This document shows, piece by piece, positions 37,902 through 45,740 of a DNA stretch of 64,000 nt (within the stretch, counting starts at the first letter, position 1; each line of letters begins with the position of its first letter). The translations under genes and the position numbers were made by a program. The stretch lies in contig CALUQN010000005.1 of the NCBI GenBank assembly GCA_944322945.1, positions 1-64,000 of the forward strand. Reading direction: 5' to 3'. The notes under the pieces are model-generated. The model saw only the letters and a program-made list of their open reading frames with translations, did not search any database and was not told the origin of the DNA. The DNA is from Candidatus Gastranaerophilales bacterium. GTDB lineage: Bacteria; Cyanobacteriota; Vampirovibrionia; Gastranaerophilales; Gastranaerophilaceae.

Positions 37902-37946
37902 TATTTTAATACTTTTTGCAAGATATACTAAATTTTAATTCTGAAA

Positions 37947-38054
37947 TGCTTTCATAACAATCGAAACGATGAATTTGAGAGTAAGTTTTTGAAAAACAGT
38001 TTATTATAAGTTTGTGTACTCAAGAGCACAGAAAGGAAACAATCTTATGAAATG
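37947..38054 (+). repeat. Repeated leader, copy 2
   Basis: Second copy of the leader at 37476-37582, in front of the gene at 38047; the reading frames behind the two copies are unrelated. The copies differ mainly in the 5' part (GAAACGATGAATTTGAGAG versus GAAGTCAAGAATTTGGGAG). Confidence 0.75.
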
Positions 38055-38421
38055 GTTAGCAATAGCTTTAGTAATCTACATTTTTATTAACGGCTTTATT
38101 GAAGAAGCTAAAAAGCGATTAAGCAGTTACAGTGACAATGACGGTTACTATGAGGAAGATGACTACAATGACAACGACGATTGGAATAATAATTATTCCT
38201 GCAATCAGCAAACTTACGATAGTCCGCAATTTGACAATAGCTTTATTTCTCGCACTCAACCGCCTGAATATCATCATAAAGATACTAACGAATACAATAT
38301 GTTGGTGCGTGTCAGGGGTGATAAATACGCAAGGCAGGAAGAAATTACTATTGAAGCACACAACATATTTGAAGCCCGACAAAAGGCTAAAAATATGGGT
38401 TACGACATTATTAGAAGTTAA
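38047..38421 (+). CDS. Small membrane-anchored acidic protein, unknown
   Basis: 124 residues: a short N-terminal hydrophobic segment (WLAIALVIYIFINGFI, residues 3-18), then a run rich in Asp, Asn, Tyr and Glu (about residues 25-60), and a C-terminal part that resembles a small alpha/beta domain (EYNMLVRVRGDKYARQEEITIEAHNIFEARQKAKNMGYDIIRS). I do not recognise the family. AAAGGAAAC precedes the ATG. The next gene starts 9 bp later. Confidence 0.6.
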   Translation: MKWLAIALVIYIFINGFIEEAKKRLSSYSDNDGYYEEDDYNDNDDWNNNYSCNQQTYDSPQFDNSFISRTQPPEYHHKDTNEYNMLVRVRGDKYARQEEITIEAHNIFEARQKAKNMGYDIIRS

Positions 38422-38430
38422 GGAGGAAAT

Positions 38431-39075
38431 ATGAATACAACAGGTTACAATGAAATTGATTTAAAAAACTGGAAAAATTATCCTGAAATCAAAACTAACT
38501 CTTTCTGGGAGTATGAAGTTAATACTTATGAGCAAATTTATAAAAGATACACTAAAAGAAATGATTTAGTTCTGAATATATTCTGTAATTCTGAATCAGC
38601 AAAAGAAGAGGCAAAAAAGCTAGATAGAAAATATCTTGGGATAGAAGATTACGAATATGATAACTCTTTGCGTAATACAGTCAATAACAAATTAAAAGAA
38701 CTTGAGCAAAAGAATATTCAGCTATTATTACTCACTCCTGATTTAACTGATATTAGAGCAAGTAAGACAGAAGAATTTTTCAACACATTCAAACAATTTA
38801 CAAAATTAGGCATAGATAACCTAGAGCAAGGTCGATTTGTCGTTTTAATAATCGGTAATACATATTCAAATTCAACTTTGCACCTTGAAGCTTTTGAATA
38901 TGCTCAATTTCTTACAAGTCAGGGGTTGCGTTTAAAAGCTCACATAGTTAAAGAAGTTTGGAAATGGTCAACTCTTGAATCTAGTACAGCAAAAGCCTTA
39001 TGGCATTGTAGAGCCTTAAAGAGCGGATTTAATGTAGCTACCTTTAAGAATATTTTTATTTTTAAAAAGTTATAG
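38431..39075 (+). CDS. Methyltransferase-fold protein with lost catalytic motif
   Basis: 214 residues. The order of segments fits permuted N4/N6 DNA methyltransferases: VLNIFCNSESAKEEAKKLDRKYLGIE corresponds to the FxGxG motif I strand-helix with GRKYxGIE, LLLLTPDLTDI stands where the catalytic (D/N/S)PPY should be, and GRFVVLIIGNTYSN then HIVKEVWKWSTLESS match the substrate-side strand and tail. The catalytic PPY is replaced by TPDL and the FxGxG loop by NSES, so activity is unlikely. The ribosome binding site is strong (AAGGAGG). Possible DNA-binding or decoy role; a remnant is also possible. Confidence 0.5.
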   Translation: MNTTGYNEIDLKNWKNYPEIKTNSFWEYEVNTYEQIYKRYTKRNDLVLNIFCNSESAKEEAKKLDRKYLGIEDYEYDNSLRNTVNNKLKELEQKNIQLLLLTPDLTDIRASKTEEFFNTFKQFTKLGIDNLEQGRFVVLIIGNTYSNSTLHLEAFEYAQFLTSQGLRLKAHIVKEVWKWSTLESSTAKALWHCRALKSGFNVATFKNIFIFKKL

Positions 39076-39114
39076 ACAAAGAAAAGATAAAACTATGAAA
39101 ATAGCAGAGGTGAT

Positions 39115-39801
39115 ATGAACAAAGAAGAAATAAATAAAATCTTACAATATCCTGTAAAAGGCTCGTTGATTACGATAGGCGGTCGTCCTGCTATGGGTAA
39201 AAGAACATTTGCGTTGAATTTAGTTGAACTATTCTGTAAAGAAGGGCATAAATGCCTGTATGTAACAGATTACGACAAACAAATAATTACAGAAATGCTA
39301 TTAAGAATAGTTGCAAATCCAAACAGGCAGGAAAGTATAGAGATACAAACAGAAAATTTCACACAAGCAGTAAAAGAACTAAGCAGTTGGAATTTGCTTA
39401 TTAAATCTACAGAATTTTGCAGGATAAAAAATGTCAAGCAAATAATACAGAAATACCAACCTGATTGTTTATTCATCAATATGCACGTTAACAGCAGGAA
39501 TAGATTGAGTTCTGAAAAGTTGAGGGAAATGTCAGAGCAAAATCATTTAATAATCTTCAAACTGGTAAATACACGCAAGGAACCACGCAATACAACAAAC
39601 TATTATCCGAAAATTACAGATTTACGAGATAAAAATCTTGTGAAATATTCGGATGTGGTCTTATTGCTCTATCGTGAAGATTACTATAACTGCGATATTC
39701 CTGACGATAGAAGAAATATCATAGAGATAATTCAGGCGAAACCTGAAAATAATTCAATCAAATTGAAATTTAATAGAAAAACTGGAAAAATCGGAACATA
39801 A
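39115..39801 (+). CDS. DnaB-like RecA-fold ATPase with degenerate P-loop
   Basis: 228 residues matching the C-terminal domain of DnaB helicases. Walker A region GRPAMGKRTFALNL (residues 23-36) differs from ARPSMGKTAFAL by R in place of the T that coordinates magnesium. The Walker B DCLFIN has N in place of the catalytic Asp. SDVVLLLYREDYYN, a DnaB hallmark, is intact near residue 185. It lacks the N-terminal domain. Either an inactive accessory or a non-hydrolysing DnaB partner; the element encodes its own primase-helicase as well. Confidence 0.6.
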   Translation: MNKEEINKILQYPVKGSLITIGGRPAMGKRTFALNLVELFCKEGHKCLYVTDYDKQIITEMLLRIVANPNRQESIEIQTENFTQAVKELSSWNLLIKSTEFCRIKNVKQIIQKYQPDCLFINMHVNSRNRLSSEKLREMSEQNHLIIFKLVNTRKEPRNTTNYYPKITDLRDKNLVKYSDVVLLLYREDYYNCDIPDDRRNIIEIIQAKPENNSIKLKFNRKTGKIGT

Positions 39802-39895
39802 AATTAAAAATCTTTTTAAGAGACAGAATAGAGGCAGTTGTAAGCTAAAGTGGGTAAAAACCTACGATTAAGAATAAAAATATTTGGAGGCAAAA

Positions 39896-40318
39896 ATGTA
39901 CTTAACAAAAGATGAACTAACCATATTACAGGGCTTGAAAGAAAACTCAAGCTATGCAGAAATAAGCCGAAAGTTAAATGAACCGCTTCGCACCTGCGAT
40001 AGCAGGGTGAATTCTCTATATCAAAAGTACGGAGTAGATAATAGAAAAGATTTAGTCAAAAAGGCAAACCTTGATAAGGTCGAAGTTGCAAGGATTGATA
40101 ATATTCCCTACTGGCAATATGAGGGAACACAGCTTGTACAAAAAATTCCTGTTTGCAAAAGAGATGTTGAACGGCTATTAAAATTACTGGAAAATGAAGA
40201 TGAAAAAGAAAAATTCAATCTGGTGTATTCATCAAATTACCTGTACAAATTTATGTACTTAGAAATGCCGAGCGGTAAAGAATACATACAAAGAAACAAA
40301 ATAATAAATAAAACTTAA
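39896..40318 (+). CDS. LuxR-type helix-turn-helix protein
   Basis: 140 residues. The N-terminal 58 residues (YLTKDELTILQGLKENSSYAEISRKL...TCDSRVNSLYQKYGV) fit the GerE/LuxR-type DNA-binding domain. The C-terminal part has no known sensor domain. The ATG at 39896 lies 5 bp after GGAGG; a TTG at 39884 is less likely. It ends at the terminator at 40317, convergent to ung. Likely a regulator of the element. Confidence 0.7.
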   Translation: MYLTKDELTILQGLKENSSYAEISRKLNEPLRTCDSRVNSLYQKYGVDNRKDLVKKANLDKVEVARIDNIPYWQYEGTQLVQKIPVCKRDVERLLKLLENEDEKEKFNLVYSSNYLYKFMYLEMPSGKEYIQRNKIINKT

Positions 40319-40344
40319 AGGCTCCGGAAAGGGAGCCTTTTCTC
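40317..40344. terminator. Terminator between the LuxR-type gene and ung
   Basis: AAAGGCTCC, GGAAA, GGGAGCCTTTTCT; short stem with A- and T-flanks, serving both convergent genes. Confidence 0.75.
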
Positions 40345-40350
40345 TTAAAT

Positions 40351-41082
40351 TTAAGCTGTATGCCAGTTGATTATATCAGCATTATTAGCCTCTAAAAATT
40401 CGTTGCATTCTTTGAATGGTCTGAAATCAGTATCCTTAAAAGCAGGAACTTCGCCATCACAAATAGACTTAGTACAAGCCTGATAGTTATTTGACGGATG
40501 AGAAGAACGCAAGATTTTAACAAATGGATATTTTTCTTGATAATCTTTTCCTTTATAAACTAGAGCTTTCAGTTCATTTGCCTTTGCACCCCATAACATG
40601 ACTACTAAAGGTTGTTTATTCTTGGTCTTTACTTCAAGAAGTCTAGATATTACATGATTTACAAAATTACGCCAAGCATTTATATGGAAGTCCTGATTAT
40701 CAGGTGCAAAAGTTAAGGCAGTATTGAGTAACAAAACACCCTGCTTTTTCCAAGCTGACAAATTTGTATAACTGTTATCAATTCCTACATCTTCCTTGAT
40801 TTTACGAAAGATATTTAGTAATGAATCCTCCGCAGGAATTTCACCGTTATTGTAAGAAAATGCAAGCCCATGAGCTTTTGCCTCATCAGGGTAAGGGTCT
40901 TGACCGATAATCAACACTTTAACATCCTGCGGTCTTAATCCGTCAAATGCGTTAAATATATCTCCTTGACTTGGTCTTGCACATTCATTGATACATTTCT
41001 GAATTTCAGATGTAAAAAGTTCTTCTACTTCCTGCCTTGTAAACCAATCATTCTTAATCAATATTTCTTTCAGAGCTTCCAT
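40351..41082 (-). CDS. ung: Uracil-DNA glycosylase, family 1
   Basis: Removes uracil from DNA. GQDPYPDEAKAHGLAFS (catalytic Asp), GVLLLNTALT, VMLWGAKA and HPSNNYQ (the HPS loop) are the family 1 motifs. 243 residues, normal. It is encoded leftward within the element, opposite to its neighbours. Family 1 Ung is common in cellular genomes; here the location marks it as element cargo, or a fortuitous capture. Confidence 0.9.
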   Translation of the reverse strand: MEALKEILIKNDWFTRQEVEELFTSEIQKCINECARPSQGDIFNAFDGLRPQDVKVLIIGQDPYPDEAKAHGLAFSYNNGEIPAEDSLLNIFRKIKEDVGIDNSYTNLSAWKKQGVLLLNTALTFAPDNQDFHINAWRNFVNHVISRLLEVKTKNKQPLVVMLWGAKANELKALVYKGKDYQEKYPFVKILRSSHPSNNYQACTKSICDGEVPAFKDTDFRPFKECNEFLEANNADIINWHTA

Positions 41083-41247
41083 AACTTCCTTTCTTCTGTT
41101 CTAGAACTTAGAGGCTTCATACAAACATGTTTTACTACTTCTGTGAATATCTTAACGCATTACAGTGGTAAATGCAAGTTTGATTGCAACTCTTGCGGTC
41201 TGTTTTAAAAGGATGAAATCACTTATTATTAAACAACGAGGGCGGTA

Positions 41248-41571
41248 ATGGAAAATAATCTAGAAATAAAAAAATTATTAGGACAACGGATTAAAGAATT
41301 ACGGACTAGAAAAGGTCTTACACAGGAACAGCTTACAGAAAAGCTCAACATAGGACAGAGAACACTATCCAAAATTGAAAGAGGTAATGCCTTTGTTTCT
41401 GCTGAAACACTAGCCAAATTATTAACTGCCCTTGATATTGGAATTGATGAACTGTTTAACTTCGGCTACCTGCAAGAAAAAGAAATCTTAAAAGAAGAAT
41501 TAATTAACGCTATTCGTGATGAACAAGTTGACATTGAAACCCTCTACAGGATATACAAGGCGTTGAAATAA
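41248..41571 (+). CDS. XRE-family transcriptional regulator
   Basis: 107 residues with a Cro/CI-type helix-turn-helix (LGQRIKELRTRKGLTQEQLTEKLNIGQRTLSKIERGNAFVSAETLAKLL, residues 11-60). The C-terminal 45 residues are probably a dimerisation tail. It diverges from ung across a 165-bp space and has GAGGG 6-10 bp before the ATG. A likely repressor of the excision/replication genes. Confidence 0.85.
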   Translation: MENNLEIKKLLGQRIKELRTRKGLTQEQLTEKLNIGQRTLSKIERGNAFVSAETLAKLLTALDIGIDELFNFGYLQEKEILKEELINAIRDEQVDIETLYRIYKALK

Positions 41572-41897
41572 ACCCTGCCTCTAACATACAAGATTATAAT
41601 ATTGGAATGCACTTGCAAAATATTTACAGGTGCATTTCTTTATGTACTTATTTCACCATAGACCACGGAATTATACTCACTTTAAGGTTAAGCAGGAAAT
41701 AGTTGCCATTTTAAAAGTTACCAACATAAAATCGTGGAAATTTATAAGGGAAATGTAAAAAAATTGTTACAAAGCTCGCCACCGGAACTATTTCCTTCGC
41801 GAGCGGAAACGCTTGTACTGCAAGGGTATTCTGGATTGAAATTCTTGAAATATCTGTTATCCTGAGGATGCAGGTATTAATTATAAGGAGAAATCAA
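41572..41897. other. Gene-free control region before the excisionase
   Basis: Contains a 10-bp hairpin (AATGCACTTG and CAGGTGCATT, one mismatch, around 41613-41640) followed by TTCTTT, and a second inverted repeat GCTCGC/GCGAGC (around 41776-41805). A candidate for an origin or operator of the element. I see no gene. Confidence 0.5.
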
Positions 41898-42131
41898 ATG
41901 AATAAAGAAATTGACATCCCTTGCATGATAACAATAAATGAAGCAGCACAAATTGTCAAGCTCGCAAAATATCACATCCGACAGTTGGTTTTGCAAGGCA
42001 AGGTTAAATATGTCAAGACTGGGCGAAAATATTTGCTCAATCTCGACAGTTTAGTTAATTACTTAAAAAATGGCGATACAGAAGAAAGGAGTGAAAATCA
42101 TGACAAAAACATTAGACGAATTAAAGCGTAA
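41898..42131 (+). CDS. xis: Excisionase-type winged helix protein
   Basis: 77 residues. ITINEAAQIVKLAKYHIRQLVLQGKVKYVKTGRKYLLNLDSLVNYL is the DNA-binding domain of the MerR/excisionase family. I take the ATG at 41898, with AAGGAG 7 bp upstream. It overlaps the primase gene by 32 bp in another frame. It would direct the integrase towards excision. Confidence 0.75.
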   Translation: MNKEIDIPCMITINEAAQIVKLAKYHIRQLVLQGKVKYVKTGRKYLLNLDSLVNYLKNGDTEERSENHDKNIRRIKA

Positions 42132-44199
42132 GTACAAATTTATTTTAGCAGACTTCAAGAAAAGTGGTATAAATAAATCAACAATCTTGGATTATGTGAA
42201 AGAAGGTTATCTCTCTGAAGCGGATGACTACTGGCAATTAAATTACCCCGCATTATATGCAAATTACAAAACGGATTACTATAACAGGCGGTTAAAAAAT
42301 CCCGAGTATGGTAAGGGTAAGTACATAAAACCAGCAGGCAAGCCATCGCAAATTTTTAGACCTTTACATCTTTCGATTTCAATGTTAAAAGACCCGACAA
42401 TGCCTATAATAATAACAGAGGGTGACAAAAAAGCGATTAAAGCAGTACAAGAAGGTTTCCCTTGTCTTTCGCTTGGCGGAGTATGGGGTTGGAAATGTAA
42501 AGCAGACACTATAGATTTAGAAGAAAATCCTGAATGGGAGTTAATTGCTGATATCATACCCGATTTAGTGCAGGCTGATTTCAAAGACAAGGAAGTAATA
42601 CTATGCTATGACAATGATATGTACCATAATCTAAAAGTCAAACAGGCTCTATGTTCACTAGCAAACTATCTTAAAAGCGAAAAGGGTGCTAAAGTAAAAC
42701 TTATATTTCTGCCAAAAGGCAAAGCTAAAGGGCTGGATGACTTCTTAGTTGCATACGGGGCAGATGAATTTCAAAAGTTACTTGATAAGGCAGAATTTAT
42801 TACACTAGAAAAAATTCAAAACAAACTATCATGTAAAAAAGAAATTGCAAAGTTTCCGGTAGAAGTATTCCCTGAACCTGTAAAAGATTTAATTCTAGAA
42901 CTGCATAAGCGAATGGATGCACCTATAGAGTATATAGCATGCACATTTCTTATAGTAGCAAGTATTCTTATGGACGGACATTATGCCATTAATGTAAATC
43001 CTGGAACAAATTGGATTGAACATCCGATTTTATGGTTGGCATTAATTGGTAATCCGTCACAGAAGAAAACCCCTTGTTTAAAAATAGGTAAAGATATTCT
43101 TAATGAATATGACCTGATTTTACGGACAAATTATGAAACCGACATAAACGACTATAATCACAAAAAGGATTCTTACAAAATACAACTAGAAAAATACAAA
43201 AAGGCAATTAAAAACAATGAAAATCCAGGGGAGTTACCTATAGAACCTGAAAAACCGCAAAGACCCAGGTTGATGACCCAAGATATAACAAAAGAGTCTT
43301 TGGCTTATCTTATGGATATAAATAGCAAAATGCATTTAGGTTTAGCCATATTTGTTGATGAATTGGCTTTCTTTTTAAAAAGCTGGAATCAATATAAGCG
43401 TGGTGGTAATGATATGGAATATTTCTTGGCTTCTTGGGCAAGAGAACGGCAAAACATTGTCCGCAAAAGTGATAAGTCAGATTACACATTTGACGCCAGT
43501 CATAACATAATTGGTACTATTCAACCAAAAGTGCTGTATGAAACACTTTTTGGCAAAGGCATTGATTGCTATAACGGAATGATTGAAAGGTGGTTATACT
43601 GCTGTAGCAACTACAAAGAAACAGGTATTCTATATAATTCTGATAAAGATTATGACATTTCCGTTTTTACGGACATTTGTCGAAAAATCTTTACAAATGC
43701 TGTATTACATCCTGAAACTGTTAATATGTATCAATTTGATAGTGAAGCTAAAAAAGCCTTTGAGGATTTTAGGACTAAAATAGTACAACTGAAAAAATCA
43801 GGTAAATGTGATGATATAACTCAATCATATCTTGAAAAACAAACCAGATATGTTGCACGGCTTGCCCTAATACTTCATGGCATACATAGCCTTGAAGAAA
43901 AATTTGTTACGGATTTAGATGTTTATAACGCAATAAAGCTGTGTCATTACTTTATAAGCTGTTTTAAAGTAATGACAGACAATAAGCTTAATTATGATGA
44001 ACAAGAGGAATGTGCATTGAACTTTTTTAAGCGTAAAAATTTAAAAACAGTTTCACCAACGGAATTATTCCGCAATAATAAAACTAAAATCAAAGATATT
44101 AAAACAGCACAGGTTACTTTAGAAGGGCTTGCACGCAAAGGATATGGGCGAATGATAAAGGCTAAAAATGGAGTGTCGTTCGTGTATTACGGAAGTTAG
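42100..44199 (+). CDS. Primase-helicase with TOPRIM (DUF3854) and DUF3987 domains
   Basis: 699 residues. The N-terminal half has the TOPRIM fold: ITEGDKKAIKA (with the catalytic Glu), LSLGGVWGW and VILCYDNDM (DxD). The C-terminal DUF3987 domain has a variant P-loop, LIGNPSQKKTP, FVDELAFFLKSWNQY for Walker B, and ARLALILHGI near the end. This is a typical replication protein of satellites and prophages. The ATG at 42100 has GAAAGGAG 5-10 bp before it. A terminator follows at 44207. Confidence 0.8.
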   Translation: MTKTLDELKRKYKFILADFKKSGINKSTILDYVKEGYLSEADDYWQLNYPALYANYKTDYYNRRLKNPEYGKGKYIKPAGKPSQIFRPLHLSISMLKDPTMPIIITEGDKKAIKAVQEGFPCLSLGGVWGWKCKADTIDLEENPEWELIADIIPDLVQADFKDKEVILCYDNDMYHNLKVKQALCSLANYLKSEKGAKVKLIFLPKGKAKGLDDFLVAYGADEFQKLLDKAEFITLEKIQNKLSCKKEIAKFPVEVFPEPVKDLILELHKRMDAPIEYIACTFLIVASILMDGHYAINVNPGTNWIEHPILWLALIGNPSQKKTPCLKIGKDILNEYDLILRTNYETDINDYNHKKDSYKIQLEKYKKAIKNNENPGELPIEPEKPQRPRLMTQDITKESLAYLMDINSKMHLGLAIFVDELAFFLKSWNQYKRGGNDMEYFLASWARERQNIVRKSDKSDYTFDASHNIIGTIQPKVLYETLFGKGIDCYNGMIERWLYCCSNYKETGILYNSDKDYDISVFTDICRKIFTNAVLHPETVNMYQFDSEAKKAFEDFRTKIVQLKKSGKCDDITQSYLEKQTRYVARLALILHGIHSLEEKFVTDLDVYNAIKLCHYFISCFKVMTDNKLNYDEQEECALNFFKRKNLKTVSPTELFRNNKTKIKDIKTAQVTLEGLARKGYGRMIKAKNGVSFVYYGS

Positions 44200-44206
44200 A
44201 CTATGG

Positions 44207-44249
44207 TGCAGGGTAACACCTTAAAACTGTTGCCCTGCATTCTTTTTTA
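44207..44249 (+). terminator. Terminator after the primase gene
   Basis: TGCAGGGTAACA, loop CCTTAAAAC, TGTTGCCCTGCA, then TTCTTTTTT; 12-bp stem with one G-U pair. Confidence 0.85.
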
Positions 44250-44312
44250 AGAAAATGAGGCTTGGATTTATGAAAAAGGGAGATAATAAAAAATGATAAG
44301 AAGGAAAATAAA

Positions 44313-45686
44313 ATGGCATTTTACGAAAAAATTTCAGATTATACATATAGATTGACAGTTTGTCAGGGGTACGACTCCAAAGGCAAAAAATTACGCAAAA
44401 GAAAAACAATTAAATTAGACGAAACATTAACCGCAAAGCAGGCTGAAAAAGAGCTTAACCGTCAAATGGTGATGTTTGAAAACGAAGTCTTGAACGGAGT
44501 TTACTTAGACGGCGAAAAAATCACATTTGAAGCCTTTACACAAAGGTGGTTAGAAGATTACGCAGAAAAACATCTGACACTTACAACATTACAATCGTAT
44601 AAAATCATGCTTAAACGGATTTTGCCTGCTATCGGACACATTAAACTCGGTAAATTACAGCCTCATCACTTGATACAGTTTTACAACAATCTTGATGAAG
44701 CAGGAGTGAGATTAGACGGTAGGTTTACTCCTACCAAAGCCCTGATAAAATATCTCGAGCCTTTGACAATTTCTCATATAATCAAAACTACAGGCATATC
44801 GTCTAAAACTTGCAGAAGGTTAAAGACAGGCATGGCAACAAATTACAGTACCGCTCAAAAGCTCTGTAATTGCTATAAATTAGATTTCAACAGAATGTTC
44901 AAGGGTAATTCAGAAAAGAAACTGAATAGAAAAACAATCAAAAATCATCATATTGTAATTCATTCAATACTTTCAACTGCTGTTGATTTGAATATCCTAA
45001 TGAATAATCCTGCGGAAAGAGCAAAACCGCAAAAAGTAACAAAGTCACATGCTAGATATTACAATGATGAACAAGTGGCAGATATGCTCAACTGCTTGAA
45101 AAGTGAACCATTAATGTATATGACAATGATTTATCTTGCTATTGATATTGGTTTAAGAGAGGGTGAGCTAACTGGCTTGAAGTGGGAAGATATAAATTTT
45201 GACACCTGTGAAATTAACATCAACAAACAACGGCATTATATTACAGGCTACGGCAATATTGAAGGCAGACCGAAAACCGATGCCGGTATTAGAACCGTTA
45301 CAGCCTCAAAAACTGTAATATCACTCTTGAAAGAATACAAAAAGCAACAGAACGAAAACAGACTTAAATTCGGCACAGCTTGGAAAAACGGTCAATATGT
45401 ATTCCTGCATGAGGACGGCAGTCCGATAGGCACACAGTTGCCATATAAGTGGTTTACAAAATTCTTAAACCGCCATAACTTACCGAAAATAACATTCCAC
45501 CAACTCCGCCACACAAACGCAAGCCTGCTAATTTCATCAGGTGAGGACATTGTAACCGTAAGCGGTCGCCTCGGACACGCTGACAAAAATGTAACCCTGA
45601 ACACTTACTCTCACATAATTAAATCAAAAGAAGCACAGGTCGCTAATAAAATGGATGAGTTTTATGCAAATTTGAAAATATTTTAA
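44313..45686 (+). CDS. int: Tyrosine recombinase (integrase)
   Basis: 457 residues. The catalytic set is present: Arg in GLREGELTGL, HQLRHTNA (His and Arg), GHADKNVT and the Tyr in LNTYSH. An N-terminal arm-binding domain and a core-binding SAM-like domain come first. Residues about 145-205 insert an extra helix-turn-helix-like segment (ISSKTCRRLKTGMATNYSTAQKL) in the core-binding part, an arrangement also seen in integrases of clostridial elements. It lies at the right end of the element. AGAAGG precedes the ATG. Confidence 0.9.
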   Translation: MAFYEKISDYTYRLTVCQGYDSKGKKLRKRKTIKLDETLTAKQAEKELNRQMVMFENEVLNGVYLDGEKITFEAFTQRWLEDYAEKHLTLTTLQSYKIMLKRILPAIGHIKLGKLQPHHLIQFYNNLDEAGVRLDGRFTPTKALIKYLEPLTISHIIKTTGISSKTCRRLKTGMATNYSTAQKLCNCYKLDFNRMFKGNSEKKLNRKTIKNHHIVIHSILSTAVDLNILMNNPAERAKPQKVTKSHARYYNDEQVADMLNCLKSEPLMYMTMIYLAIDIGLREGELTGLKWEDINFDTCEININKQRHYITGYGNIEGRPKTDAGIRTVTASKTVISLLKEYKKQQNENRLKFGTAWKNGQYVFLHEDGSPIGTQLPYKWFTKFLNRHNLPKITFHQLRHTNASLLISSGEDIVTVSGRLGHADKNVTLNTYSHIIKSKEAQVANKMDEFYANLKIF

Positions 45687-45727
45687 TATTTTACATTTTA
45701 CACTTTAATTAAATTCTTTTTTATAAG

Positions 45728-45733
45728 TATAAT
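45728..45733 (+). promoter_or_regulatory. -10 box of 45741, leaderless arrangement
   Basis: TATAAT (45728-45733), ATG at 45741, 7 bp beyond. No ribosome binding site; -35 at 45705 (TTAATT) is weak. Confidence 0.4.
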
Positions 45734-45740
45734 AAAGAAA

